Assembly (NCBI GenBank): GCA_947631525.1
Contig: CANRLQ010000001.1
Span: forward strand, 1-35,418
Reading direction: 5' to 3'
DNA: 35,418 nucleotides
Source: an uncultured Bacilli bacterium
GTDB taxonomy: Bacteria; Bacillota_I; Bacilli_A; RF39; UBA660
Made by a program: the position numbers and the translations under genes. Of the stretch, positions 7,122 to 16,035 are shown in pieces. The notes below the pieces were generated by a model. The model made no database searches, was not told where the DNA came from, and was given only the letters and a program-made list of their open reading frames with translations. Every line of letters begins with the position of its first letter. The stretch's first letter is position 1.

Positions 7122-7541
7122 CTATTCATTAAAATAATATATATTTTCTGTTGTAGATTTGATTGGAATTTTTAAAAACAAATCTCCAAGTGGAATATCT
7201 ATATTTAAATAAGTTGTTATCTTATATTTATAATAATTATTTTTTTCTTTTCGCGTATCTAACAATTCAACACAATAATCAAAATCTGTATCATTTTTTG
7301 TGTATTCATCATTAGAACATTCATGTTTACCTTTTCTATAACCTAAACTTTCTAATTTAGTACTTATTTCTTTTTTAGCTAAACTATTATATCCTTCATA
7401 TTTTTCAATACTACTAGATATAGCATTGTTAACTTTATAAGCTTTATAATAACTTAAAGTGGCAGCTAAAAAAGCAAATGTTACCACTATAAAAATTGTT
7501 ATTATATTTATCGTAGCTGTAAATCCTATACCTTGCTTCAT
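7122..7541 (-). CDS. TadE-like pseudopilin 1
   Basis: This 139-residue protein has an MKQGIGFTA N-terminus, one hydrophobic helix (about 10-28), then LSYYKAYKVNNAI and a polar exported domain with two Cys residues in HECSND and DYCVELL. It is a paralogue of the next protein (151 residues), as the KAYKV.N.I segment after the helix and the position of the Cys pair show. It fits a Tad-type pseudopilin. It is encoded directly after the Flp-type pilin with a strong ribosome site (GGGAGG), so it probably shares that transcript and the promoter at 7891-7919. Function as a minor pilin is inferred from context and shape. Confidence 0.58.
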   Translation of the reverse strand: MKQGIGFTATINIITIFIVVTFAFLAATLSYYKAYKVNNAISSSIEKYEGYNSLAKKEISTKLESLGYRKGKHECSNDEYTKNDTDFDYCVELLDTRKEKNNYYKYKITTYLNIDIPLGDLFLKIPIKSTTENIYYFNE

Positions 7542-7564
7542 TAACTACCTCCCTATTCACATTA

Positions 7565-7798
7565 TTATTTTTTGGCTCTTTCTTGATTTTTACAAGAAGC
7601 ATAGTCTAAAGTATTTGCATTATCTGCACTTACTTGACATTTTCCACCCTTCCAGTATCCACCGCAAGCACTACAAGCCGCACTATTCTCTGTACTAGCC
7701 ATCATACTATTTACAATAATAGTACCTATTCCTAAAACTATTGCAATCAAAACAATTGTGATTACTGTCATATTTGCTTCTCCAGCTGCTTCTTTCAT
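7565..7798 (-). CDS. flp: Flp-type pilin with a Cys-rich C-terminal tail
   Basis: This 77-residue protein has a six-residue leader (MKEAAG), then Glu at the +1 position (EANMTV) and a long hydrophobic helix to about residue 30. That is the form of Flp/Tad prepilins cut after Gly by a TadV-type peptidase. Residues 42-69 are atypical: Cys at 42, 45, 54 and 69, with CGGYWKGGKC, whereas classical Flp pilins are tiny and Cys-free. The gene has the best promoter in the locus and lies right after the TadB/TadC platform genes, as expected for the major pilin. It heads a set with the two pseudopilins and cpaE. No prepilin peptidase gene is in the window. The main-pilin role is inferred from size, order and promoter. 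Confidence 0.66.
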   Translation of the reverse strand: MKEAAGEANMTVITIVLIAIVLGIGTIIVNSMMASTENSAACSACGGYWKGGKCQVSADNANTLDYASCKNQERAKK

Positions 7799-7890
7799 TT
7801 TATCACTTTCCTTTCATATAAATATATAATAATTATCGTCATATTTTTATTGAAGTACAATTATCCTCTTTACTATATGACTACACTATT

Positions 7891-7919
7891 ATTATAACTC
7901 CATTTATTCTTTTTATCAA
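7891..7919 (-). promoter_or_regulatory. Consensus sigma-A promoter of the Flp pilin gene
   Basis: On the minus strand TTGATA (7919-7914), exactly 17 bases, then TATAAT (7896-7891). The 5' leader is about 85 bases, ending in the ribosome site AGGAAAG before the ATG at 7798. The leader, together with the gap after tadC (7799-7938), holds no other gene. Confidence 0.75.
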
Positions 7920-7938
7920 TATTTAAGTGTAAAATACT

Positions 7939-8727
7939 TTACATTCCCATCATACTCATCATTGCAATCATTAATAAGACTAATATTCCGCCACCAGTTG
8001 AGAATAACATCATCATTGTTTTATGTTCCATTGTTTCCAAACGATTTTTATATTTATCCTCACGCATTTTATTTTGTAATGTTGAAACACTCTTAGCAAA
8101 CATAACTAATTGTTCATGTTTATTTTCTTGAGCTCCTAAACTTAAACGATATAGAAGTCTCATCATACGCATAGAATCTCTAACAGGATACTCTTTAGCA
8201 AAATCCATATATGGTTCTACTGTAGAATCTCCAGCCTCAATACGTTCTATTAGTCTTGTAAGTCCAGATTTAAATATTTCTGGTGCTGTTTCAACACTTT
8301 TTGCTAATGCTACTGGAACAGTATAATGTTGAATTAAAATTTCCAAACTTTTTAGATAGTATGGTAACATTTGATTTATTTTATTTAAGTTACTTTTATA
8401 ATAAGCTTTTAAATTCATATATGGAATTTTAAAAACCAAATAACCTATTACTATAGAAAATATAACATTAATAAAGCTTAGATTAGAAAACATTAATATA
8501 ATTAAGAAACATCCAATTATAACTAGGGCATTTCTAATTCTTATTGAAAATAATTTATTAATATCTAAATCTTCACTACCATATTTAACATTAAGTAAAA
8601 ATGCATAATCATCTTCCATTAAAAATCTAAAATATGGTTCAATATCTCCTATAAATTTTTTTGAATCAATCATTCTATTGTAATTTAGTACAAATAATAT
8701 TATAGCTGCTATAAATATAAATTCCAT
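7939..8727 (-). CDS. tadC: TadC-like GspF-domain pilus platform protein
   Basis: This 262-residue membrane protein has one N-terminal helix (about 2-14), a helix pair at about 66-100 and a C-terminal hydrophobic stretch that is Met- and Gly-rich (about 238-262). Between them is a cytoplasmic GspF-type domain with LNKINQMLPYYLKSLEILI and ETAPEIFKSGLTRLIERIEAG. GspF-domain proteins form the inner-membrane platform that couples the pilus ATPase to the pilin. TadB and TadC are always encoded as a neighbouring pair, as here. Its ATG overlaps the TadB-like stop (TAATG), so translation is coupled. The pairing with TadB fixes the name by position (second of the two). Confidence 0.78.
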   Translation of the reverse strand: MEFIFIAAIILFVLNYNRMIDSKKFIGDIEPYFRFLMEDDYAFLLNVKYGSEDLDINKLFSIRIRNALVIIGCFLIILMFSNLSFINVIFSIVIGYLVFKIPYMNLKAYYKSNLNKINQMLPYYLKSLEILIQHYTVPVALAKSVETAPEIFKSGLTRLIERIEAGDSTVEPYMDFAKEYPVRDSMRMMRLLYRLSLGAQENKHEQLVMFAKSVSTLQNKMREDKYKNRLETMEHKTMMMLFSTGGGILVLLMIAMMSMMGM

Positions 8728-9629
8728 TATTCAGCCCCCACATTCTCATTATAATATTTTTCTCCATTAAGTAAGAACAATGTATTAATAATTATAATAG
8801 CGTGTAATAATAATTGAACAAATAAATTATCTAAAAGTGCTATATAAGATTCTACACCTAATAAAAATTGTACTAACATTACCATTAAATATAAAATTAT
8901 ACCAAATTGAAGAAATTTCTTATGGAAATTTGCTCTATCAATTCTATCACGATAAACTGCTTCAACAAGCATGTCTATATCCTGACTCATATTTTCTAAA
9001 GCATCTCCAGAATCTTTAGAACCTTCATTAGTAATTTGTAAGAATAATTGATGTGTATTTTTTACAATATAATAATCATATTTTTGATTAAAAAAGTTAA
9101 TTGACTCTTCTATTGTACCATTGTCATATGCTAAATCAATCATTAATTTAACATCACTTTTTACAGGATCTTCTAATACATCTGATTCATAAACACCTTC
9201 TAAGGCTTTAACAAACGCTTGGGTTGTCCCAAATTCCATTATAACATTGGTTGTATAAACTTGAATTTGTTCAAAGATAAATTCACTATATACTCTTTTA
9301 CATCTAAGATATGTAAGGTATGGAATTACTGCAACAGCAATTACTGCATATATAAATGAAACTATTAAACTATAAAAATATAAATAAGTTATAACAGCTG
9401 CACCAACTGCAAATACAACTATTTGTATAGTATATTGTCTTGTAGTATATTCTTGACCTAAATCTTTTACTTTTTCTCTTATTTCTTTAAAAGAATAAGG
9501 AGCATATTTATCATATATATTACCCGCTGTTTTTGAAATATATTTGTAAACACTTTCACCACTACTGTTTCGATAAGCAATTACAAATATAACAACAAAG
9601 GCAATTATTAAAAATACTATTAATTCCAA
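8727..9629 (-). CDS. tadB: TadB-like GspF-domain pilus platform protein
   Basis: This 300-residue protein has an N-terminal helix (about 3-18), a hydrophobic pair at about 68-105 and two C-terminal helices (about 243-262 and 270-288). The central cytoplasmic region carries the GspF fold pattern, with YTTNVIMEFGTTQAFVKALE and LFLQITNEGSKDSGDALENM. TadB and TadC together make the platform on which the CpaF/TadA ATPase works. The start is TTG at 9629, chosen because an AAAGGAGG site lies just upstream and no ATG is near. The gene begins 12 bases after the ATPase frame ends and is coupled to tadC. The family is clear from the layout and position. Confidence 0.78.
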   Translation of the reverse strand: MELIVFLIIAFVVIFVIAYRNSSGESVYKYISKTAGNIYDKYAPYSFKEIREKVKDLGQEYTTRQYTIQIVVFAVGAAVITYLYFYSLIVSFIYAVIAVAVIPYLTYLRCKRVYSEFIFEQIQVYTTNVIMEFGTTQAFVKALEGVYESDVLEDPVKSDVKLMIDLAYDNGTIEESINFFNQKYDYYIVKNTHQLFLQITNEGSKDSGDALENMSQDIDMLVEAVYRDRIDRANFHKKFLQFGIILYLMVMLVQFLLGVESYIALLDNLFVQLLLHAIIIINTLFLLNGEKYYNENVGAE

Positions 9630-9641
9630 TTTATTCCTCCT

Positions 9642-10637
9642 TTATTCTATATTTCCTACATTATTTTGCATGTTAGGATTATTTGTTTTGTTAATATAAT
9701 TTTGATTACTAATTTGACCATTTTGATTAATGCCATTTGGGTTAATACCGACATTTAATTTATTAGGTTGATTAGTTGACGTATTAATTCCTGTATTATT
9801 TAAATTATTAATATTACTTACTTGTTGCCCAACATTAATTTTTTGATTTGGATTTAAAGCTTTACTTTGATTTACTGTTTGTCCAGTATTTAAAGGTTGT
9901 CTATTGTTAACAATTTGTCCAACATTAACACCTTGAACACTTTGCAAACTTTGTGATGATTTTGTTTCACCTGATTTAATAACATCTTTAGGTAAAACTA
10001 CTCCTTGAGCATCCAAATAATCAATTAAATATTTTGATGGGCTTTTTCTAACCACATGTCCTGTTGTTGACTTTTTATAAATTGTATTTGTTCTTGCTTC
10101 GTTATCTTCAGTAACATAAAATTCTGTAACCTCAGCAATTTCACGTTTAAAACTTCTTGTTACTTTATCTTGATAAGCTCTGATATATACTCCAATTTGT
10201 ATATATCTATAAATTGATTTTAAAAATTGTTCTATATCTTGATTTGTTTCAAGTAAACTATACATACGGTTAGGTATAGATGATGCTTTATCAGCATGAA
10301 TTGTTGATAAAATATAATGTCCAGAAGATATAGAGTTACGTACTGCCATAACGGCCTCTGCACTACGAACTTCGGATAGTAATATCCATTTTGGATTTTG
10401 TCTCATACATGTTACTAAAACATCTGTATAAGAAGCTATATTATTTGTTTTCATAGCTACTATATCTCTATGTGGAAATATTCTATCTAAGTGAAGTTCC
10501 AAAGTATCTTCTATTGTAATTAATTTTTCATCTTCTCTTGTATGTGCTGCTAAATATTTAACAAACTCGGTTTTACCACTACCTGTTTCTCCACATACAA
10601 TTATGTTGCAATGTCCTAAAACACATTGAATCAACAT
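9642..10637 (-). CDS. cpaF: CpaF/TadA (VirB11-family) pilus ATPase, C-terminal ATPase part plus Asn/Gln-rich tail
   Basis: The frame has the full ATPase core: NIIVCGETGSGKTEF (Walker A, residues 16-23), ITIEDTLELHL (Asp box), PKWILLSEVRSAEA (Walker B region) and GHYILSTIHAD (His box). These are in the order and spacing of secretion ATPases of the VirB11/CpaF/TadA family, which power pilin insertion and retraction. Residues from about 228 to the end are a low-complexity tail rich in Asn, Gln, Gly and Val with recurring NVGQ and LN units, absent from typical CpaF. The first ATG (10637) overlaps the 140-residue frame that encodes the N-terminal half; the two frames together give about 450 residues, the usual CpaF length. 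A one-base shift between 10646 and 10625 would join them. A weak GAAGAG site ahead of 10637 might allow separate translation. Confidence 0.8.
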   Translation of the reverse strand: MLIQCVLGHCNIIVCGETGSGKTEFVKYLAAHTREDEKLITIEDTLELHLDRIFPHRDIVAMKTNNIASYTDVLVTCMRQNPKWILLSEVRSAEAVMAVRNSISSGHYILSTIHADKASSIPNRMYSLLETNQDIEQFLKSIYRYIQIGVYIRAYQDKVTRSFKREIAEVTEFYVTEDNEARTNTIYKKSTTGHVVRKSPSKYLIDYLDAQGVVLPKDVIKSGETKSSQSLQSVQGVNVGQIVNNRQPLNTGQTVNQSKALNPNQKINVGQQVSNINNLNNTGINTSTNQPNKLNVGINPNGINQNGQISNQNYINKTNNPNMQNNVGNIE

Positions 10638-11001
10638 ATTGCTCTTCTAATAATTTCCCCTTTTCCAATCTTATTTTAGCAGGTGTTTTACGTATAACGG
10701 CAGCTATACCATTTTTAGCTATTGAATCATGAACGAAATTAAGACGAAGCTCTGCTCCTTCAGCATCCAAAAATGGTGAGGCCATATTAAACGATTTACC
10801 CATGCTATTGGCACATTGAAATGCTAACTTTTCCATAAATGCATTATTTACATTTGGATTTTCAACTCTAAAAAGTCCTTTTGATAAAGTTCTTAACCAA
10901 AGTTGGCCTCCATTGCTATATGAAATATCGGTAACATCATCACTTTGTAAATATTCTTTAAGTGGCCCAAAATCAATTTGGGCAAACATTGAATCAAACA
11001 T
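10579..11001 (-). CDS. cpaF: CpaF/TadA pilus ATPase, N-terminal half (frame-broken)
   Basis: This is a 140-residue frame. Residues 1-120 match the N-terminal domain of CpaF/VirB11 ATPases: LKEYLQSDDVTDISYSNGGQ at the start, then MEKLAFQCANSMGKSFN and FLDAEGAELRLNFVHDSIA, and VIRKTPAKIRLEKGKLLEE before the expected nucleotide-binding domain. The last about 18 residues (VDSMCFRTLQ and on, to NCMWRNR) do not fit the family, while the +1 frame over the same bases reads the expected entry into the P-loop. So the true gene probably spans 11001-9642 with one extra base, about 450 residues. The ATG overlaps the stop of the CpaB-like gene (TAATG). If real, the break would probably inactivate the Tad motor unless the halves associate. 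Confidence 0.72.
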   Translation of the reverse strand: MFDSMFAQIDFGPLKEYLQSDDVTDISYSNGGQLWLRTLSKGLFRVENPNVNNAFMEKLAFQCANSMGKSFNMASPFLDAEGAELRLNFVHDSIAKNGIAAVIRKTPAKIRLEKGKLLEEQYVDSMCFRTLQHNCMWRNR

Positions 11002-11834
11002 TAATCTTCTTTATCTGTGTTAGTAGTTGTATCAGTTGTATTTGTGTTATCAATTTCATCATTAGCTACTGTATTAGCATTTATGAAATCTTTAAGTGTT
11101 TGAGAACTTACAGCTGTTTCTCCTTCTTCACTTGCAACTGTAGCACCATGTGGTACAGGGAATAATTCAACAGAATAAGAGCTCATATAACTTGCTTTTC
11201 TAAGTAAAATATTAATTTCAGGTACAACACCAAATATTAAATATGCTGGTGTTCTAGATTCTGCACTATTTTCAAATACATTTTTACCTGATGAATCTTT
11301 TACAGCTAAAATTTTAATATTTTCAACTAATTTACCAACCATAATTTTTCCACTTTTGTTTACGGCTTTCATGTAAATGTCAATGTAATTACCAGTATAC
11401 ATTGAGTTACCATAAGTAGTTGCTGTTGTAACTGGGAAGTTATATGGTACTTCACCTTCTTCAACTTCAACAAATGCTGAATCTGGTAATTCTTTTTCTT
11501 CAACAACTGTTTCATTGTAGAATAAACTTCCTGTTGGTATTACAGTATTATAATTACTATACTTACCAATTACCTTATTTGAATCTACATAAACTTCTCC
11601 TTTTTGAAGTACAATTGGTGCAACATCGATATAAGTTATCATATCAGGTGTTATCTTTGTTCTTGGTTGTATTGTTGTTGCTGCTACAGGTATATTTTTA
11701 ACAGGACTTACTTGTTTATTTATTTGATAACGATATCCTAAAAATAATACAAGAATAATTGCCAATACCCCTATGATTGTTACAGTATTTTTGTTTTTGA
11801 AAAAATTTTGTAACGTAATTTTTAAATTATTCAT
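11001..11834 (-). CDS. cpaB: CpaB/RcpC-like SAF-domain pilus assembly protein
   Basis: This 277-residue protein has a short cytoplasmic N-terminus, one membrane helix (about 18-34) and an outer SAF domain (about 48-110: IPVAATTIQPRTKITPDMI, then VIPTGSLFYNETV). A longer domain follows, containing GNYIDIYMKAVNKSGKIMVG and VPEINILLRKA, as in CpaB/RcpC Tad-assembly proteins. The tail is Asp/Asn/Thr-rich and probably disordered. CpaB-type proteins sit at the outer face of the membrane and link the pilus to the envelope. This is the first gene of the Tad core after cassette B. Its ribosome site is AAAGGAGAG, and its stop overlaps the ATPase start. A small hairpin (AACTTTG/CAAAGTT, 11861-11879) lies in the leader, without a T run. 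Confidence 0.8.
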   Translation of the reverse strand: MNNLKITLQNFFKNKNTVTIIGVLAIILVLFLGYRYQINKQVSPVKNIPVAATTIQPRTKITPDMITYIDVAPIVLQKGEVYVDSNKVIGKYSNYNTVIPTGSLFYNETVVEEKELPDSAFVEVEEGEVPYNFPVTTATTYGNSMYTGNYIDIYMKAVNKSGKIMVGKLVENIKILAVKDSSGKNVFENSAESRTPAYLIFGVVPEINILLRKASYMSSYSVELFPVPHGATVASEEGETAVSSQTLKDFINANTVANDEIDNTNTTDTTTNTDKED

Positions 11835-11884
11835 TTTTTTCTCTCCTTTTCTATATATCTAACTTTGATTAACAAAGTTTAGAA

Positions 11885-12286
11885 CTAATATGGTGTTTCT
11901 AATATTGCATCTATTTTGTTGTCAATTGTAAAGTCAACAACTTCATTTGCAACAGTAGAAGTTTGTTTTGATCTCACCCTTAGACTTACTTTAGGTGGAT
12001 ATTCACTAATATCATAAATATCTATAACATATGTATTTGATAAAGATGCATTTTCTGCAAATCTTCTAACAAATATCTCTGCAAATTTTTCTCCATCTAT
12101 ACTAATATTCCCTGTTTTTGCATATTCAGCTTGATCAATAGCATCATACATTGCTGCTTCAGTTGTTTCTCTAAGCAATGTATAATTTTGCTGATCTGTA
12201 TTAGTAATATTTTGGAAGAAATATATAAAAACTATAGATGTAACTCCGAGCATTAAAATCATGCTCCCCCAAAATGATTCTTTCAT
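11885..12286 (-). CDS. Pilin-like minor subunit of cassette B (133 residues)
   Basis: This 133-residue protein has a short N-terminus (MKESFWGSM), one hydrophobic helix (about 7-25), then QNITNTDQQNY and an exported domain with EYPPKVSLRVRSK and FTIDNKIDAILETPY. There are no Cys residues. It is very similar to the 133-residue protein at the end of cassette A: the N-terminal 14 residues and the IDIYDISEYPPKVSL block are nearly identical. The single helix at the N-terminus and small outer domain suggest a pseudopilin, perhaps the subunit that joins the giant Cys-rich protein to the pilus. It sits between that giant gene and cpaB. I do not recognise a named family with certainty. Confidence 0.62.
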   Translation of the reverse strand: MKESFWGSMILMLGVTSIVFIYFFQNITNTDQQNYTLLRETTEAAMYDAIDQAEYAKTGNISIDGEKFAEIFVRRFAENASLSNTYVIDIYDISEYPPKVSLRVRSKQTSTVANEVVDFTIDNKIDAILETPY

Positions 12287-12304
12287 TTATATTTCCTCCT
12301 TTAC

Positions 12305-15300
12305 TTATTTCCCATTAGGATATGTAGCTAAAGTTGATGATGAAGAATATTTTTCATAACAACTTCTAAGAGTTGAAGTAGTATCTGTGCTTGAACAATT
12401 TCCTCCAACTAATATACCTTTATATTGTCCACGTAAGAAATTACTACTAACGCAAGTGTTGTCATCACATGTATAATCACTTTTTGTTGGTGTATATGAA
12501 TGTTCTTTATTATAATTTCTTATGCTTTTAATATCTTCTGGAGTTAAATTAATTGTGTATAATATATTTCCATCATCTTTATATAAATTATCAGCTTCTA
12601 CAGTTCCATTATTTGACAATCTTGTATGAATTTTATTTTGAACCCACCATAAATTTCGCCAATTATAACCTGGAAAACGACCTATATTCGTAGTATCATA
12701 TGAAGTTACTTTACCTGAATAAGTCATACCTGGAAATGGATCTTTTAAATCTATAACTCTATATACTATTTTTTTACCTCCATATGGGCAAGTTTGTTCT
12801 TCACAAACAGCTAACGCTTCAGCAATTTGTGATTCATTTGCTGTTGAAGTAGTAAGTCCTTTCTTAGCTAATTCTAATTCTAAACAATATTCTGGATTAC
12901 CCATATCTTCACACTCACCTTCTGGTGGACATCCAGGACATCTATATCTAGTTTCACATATTTCACCATTAGCACATACTTTTTTCCATATAACAGCTTT
13001 TGTTCCCTCTGGTTGTATTGATTTCCAACTACAACTATCTGTATTACATACACTATTACACATTTTATTGTAACAATATTCAAAATCATCAGAAGCATAA
13101 TTTTGATATTTATCTATTTCTTTGCTAAGATTTTTAGATTTTTCTTCAGCTTGTTTTAAAGTTACTGTATTTCCTCTAACATTTAAATTAATTTTTCCTT
13201 TTTCTTGTTCTACTTCGTCATTAATTCTTTGAATTAATTTATTTACTTCATCTTTTAATTTATCATAATCGTTAAGACTTATTCGTGCTTCCTCATTTCT
13301 AACTGTAACATATTCAAGTGATGAAACTTTAATTTGTTTTTTACTTTCAAATTCAGAAACAGATTTTTTTAATTTTTCTAATTTTTGCTTATTTTTTTCA
13401 TTTCTTTCGCTTTGATAACTAGTTTTACATATGCTGCTTTCTATTCTATCTGTAATATTTTCTAATGTTAAATTATTATGAGTTCTATCTTCTATACAAT
13501 CTTCATATTCTTTTATTTCAGTTTCTAATTTTGTTATTTCTTTTATTGCATCGTTATAAGACATTGTTTCATAATCAACTTGTATTTCTCTTTTTGATTT
13601 CAGTTTTTCGATATCTTTTTCTAATTTTTCAATATCTTTATTTAATGTTTCAATAACATTTTTAGCTTGATTAATTGATGAAATAACAATACGATGAACA
13701 TAATCTGTCTGGATGGTATAACGAAATTCATTTGATGAGTTAGTATTTCTTATTGCTTGATCATAGTCATTTTTTAAATTTTGTGTAGAACTTAATAAAT
13801 TTCTACTATTAAAGCAATCTGTTAAATCAACTGTTTGATGATTATATTCACATGTACAATGTTTATAATTTTCATTTTCATATTGTTTTTTATATTCTTC
13901 AAATTCTTCACTTGATAAATAACATAATTTAGTTTGAGCATCTAAGCAAGCAAGATTTGAATTACCACCATTATTGCCAGGCTCCCCACTACATAATAAT
14001 AGCACATCAAGATTTTCTCCTGCCATAGGTGAAGAACTTGGACAAATACAATTATCTTCTCCTCCTACTTCATAAGAACAAGTATAATCAGTTATCTTAC
14101 TTCCAACATTATTATCTATACCTAAATTTAAATTTAATTTCAAATAATATTTACCACTAGCATTTTTAGAAATTGCTAATGAACCTTCTTTTCTATTTTG
14201 AATTAAAGGAAGAACTGCATTAGCATCGTTATTTGTAGAAAAGAATCTACCAGTTTGATCAATCCAAGAATTCAAATTTGCTGGTAATTTAAACCAAGAT
14301 GTTTGTGACATAGAAATTGATGAAGTACCTACTGAGATATTATTTTGTTTCGTAGAACTTAAAACTATTGGACTATTTCCATATTGTTCATCAGTATAAT
14401 TAACTGTAGCACCATTTTGATAGCTACTGTAATAGTCATTAACTAAATTTGTATTTGAAACACTTCCACAAGTAGCCGTAGTTCCCACTGGATCTGGATT
14501 AACAATTGTACAGCTAGTATTGATTGTTATCTTCATTCTATAAGAAGATAATTTATCGTTCCAATTACTAGTTGGCCATTCAAATGAAGTACCAGGTTTC
14601 ATTTGTTTTTTTACATTACCTGGTAATATCAGAGTAAAAGTATCTTTACAATAAACATTACATCCACCAGTTGTTGTACTAACAAATCGTCCATAATAAT
14701 TTGAACGTTGGCCTAAACTTTCATCACAAGAATTATTATCTGTTTTTACAGTATAAACAGACTCAAGAACCATTTTTTTATTATAGTCATCTGTACACTT
14801 TAAATTATTTGTTTTAGTTTGAATTGAATTAGACATACAGCAAGAATTACAATAAACATTTGTATATTGACTTACTATTCCATCTAATCTTCCACTTAAT
14901 GTTGCATTTGTTGGAGATGTTAATGAATTATCATACCAAAACTTAATATAATTTTTTATATCATAATTTTGTACTTTACCAACACAGTCAACAGGTTGAC
15001 ATGAATATTGAAAACAATTGTTTTCATATCGACATAAATCTTCAGCTTGTGCATCACTATATTTTTTATCCGTATATTTTTTTATACAATCTGTAATCTT
15101 AACTTGCCCTCCAGTTATAGGATTAGTACAATACCTATTTGCTGTACAATATAAATCTTTACAAGTAGATTTTGCATTTGCCTCACTTTGACCTGCATCA
15201 ACATAATTTTCAACACAAGTAGTTATATCCATTCCCTTATTTATTGCTGAATCATCAGGACATAAAATTTTATCAGGTGGTGGTATAGCAGCTGATATAT

Positions 15301-16021
15301 CTATAATATTCATACCACATCCCACATCATAATCTTTAGATGTCTCTAAATTATTTTCATTACTACAAAATTCCTTAGTTTTATATTTAATTCCAACATC
15401 TGTAAAATTAGTATAAAAAGCCGCTAACATATCTGAATATCTACTCCTACGTTGTTCTCCACCTTTAACCCTAATTTTTGTAACATTTTTTATTGTGTCA
15501 TAATAAATCGTACCTGAATTACCATTCATAACATATGTAACAACAGGTTCAATAACAATACGATATCCTTTTTTAGCATGTGGTGATTCCTTTTTAGCTG
15601 GTTCACTCTTTTTATAACTAGATTCTCCAGTTTTTTTGAACCATTTTTTGGCATTTTTCCAATCATTCTTTTTAAACCATTCTTTTATTTTCTTGCTTGC
15701 TTCTGCATATTCGGTATTACCAACACCTTTAAGTACCCCACTACTTTTATCTAATATATTTTTATCACCCCAGTTTTTATTAGACCAATATTCACTATAA
15801 TATTTTTTATAACTAGCACCATTTATCCAATATAGTGTAACCTTAACAGTTAAGTGATTGGCATTATTGTACATACAAGGGCCAGAAACACTAGAACAAC
15901 TAGCTCCACTTCCACTTACAACGTCACTACCTTCACCATTATATATCGATGCTGAAACATTAGTATTGCCTATAAAAGCTAATAAAATAAATACAAATAC
16001 AAATTTACATATTTTTTTCAT
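12305..16021 (-). CDS. Giant Cys-rich exported protein of cassette B, with a central coiled coil (1238 residues)
   Basis: The signal peptide (KKICKFVFVFILLAFIG, then NTNVSASIYN) marks it as exported; no C-terminal membrane anchor or sorting signal is seen. Residues 30-220 hold a Lys- and Trp-rich domain with YRIVIEPVVTYVM. Two three-Cys units follow (ITTCVENYVDAGQSEANAKS-type and ITDCIKKYTDKK-type). A beta-rich region holds PGNVKKQ and GTSFEWPTSN, then a probable coiled coil runs from about 745 to 970 (LNKDIEKLEKDIEKLKSKRE). A Cys cluster (CPGCPPEGEC) precedes the conserved C-terminal domain (VYRVIDLKDPFPGMTYSGK). More than 60 Cys residues suggest many disulfides. It is a paralogue of the split giant of cassette A; a surface adhesin or pilus-tip role is inferred from context only. 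Confidence 0.65.
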   Translation of the reverse strand: MKKICKFVFVFILLAFIGNTNVSASIYNGEGSDVVSGSGASCSSVSGPCMYNNANHLTVKVTLYWINGASYKKYYSEYWSNKNWGDKNILDKSSGVLKGVGNTEYAEASKKIKEWFKKNDWKNAKKWFKKTGESSYKKSEPAKKESPHAKKGYRIVIEPVVTYVMNGNSGTIYYDTIKNVTKIRVKGGEQRRSRYSDMLAAFYTNFTDVGIKYKTKEFCSNENNLETSKDYDVGCGMNIIDISAAIPPPDKILCPDDSAINKGMDITTCVENYVDAGQSEANAKSTCKDLYCTANRYCTNPITGGQVKITDCIKKYTDKKYSDAQAEDLCRYENNCFQYSCQPVDCVGKVQNYDIKNYIKFWYDNSLTSPTNATLSGRLDGIVSQYTNVYCNSCCMSNSIQTKTNNLKCTDDYNKKMVLESVYTVKTDNNSCDESLGQRSNYYGRFVSTTTGGCNVYCKDTFTLILPGNVKKQMKPGTSFEWPTSNWNDKLSSYRMKITINTSCTIVNPDPVGTTATCGSVSNTNLVNDYYSSYQNGATVNYTDEQYGNSPIVLSSTKQNNISVGTSSISMSQTSWFKLPANLNSWIDQTGRFFSTNNDANAVLPLIQNRKEGSLAISKNASGKYYLKLNLNLGIDNNVGSKITDYTCSYEVGGEDNCICPSSSPMAGENLDVLLLCSGEPGNNGGNSNLACLDAQTKLCYLSSEEFEEYKKQYENENYKHCTCEYNHQTVDLTDCFNSRNLLSSTQNLKNDYDQAIRNTNSSNEFRYTIQTDYVHRIVISSINQAKNVIETLNKDIEKLEKDIEKLKSKREIQVDYETMSYNDAIKEITKLETEIKEYEDCIEDRTHNNLTLENITDRIESSICKTSYQSERNEKNKQKLEKLKKSVSEFESKKQIKVSSLEYVTVRNEEARISLNDYDKLKDEVNKLIQRINDEVEQEKGKINLNVRGNTVTLKQAEEKSKNLSKEIDKYQNYASDDFEYCYNKMCNSVCNTDSCSWKSIQPEGTKAVIWKKVCANGEICETRYRCPGCPPEGECEDMGNPEYCLELELAKKGLTTSTANESQIAEALAVCEEQTCPYGGKKIVYRVIDLKDPFPGMTYSGKVTSYDTTNIGRFPGYNWRNLWWVQNKIHTRLSNNGTVEADNLYKDDGNILYTINLTPEDIKSIRNYNKEHSYTPTKSDYTCDDNTCVSSNFLRGQYKGILVGGNCSSTDTTSTLRSCYEKYSSSSTLATYPNGK

Positions 16022-16035
16022 GTATAAATCACATC

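Noticed and set aside
11444..11701. An 85-residue plus-strand frame opposite cpaB
   Set aside because: Leu/Gln-rich shadow of a clear coding region on the other strand; no ribosome site.
11861..11879. The small hairpin in front of cpaB as a terminator
   Set aside because: The 7-base stem lacks a following T run and sits just ahead of the ribosome site, so it is at most an mRNA leader structure.
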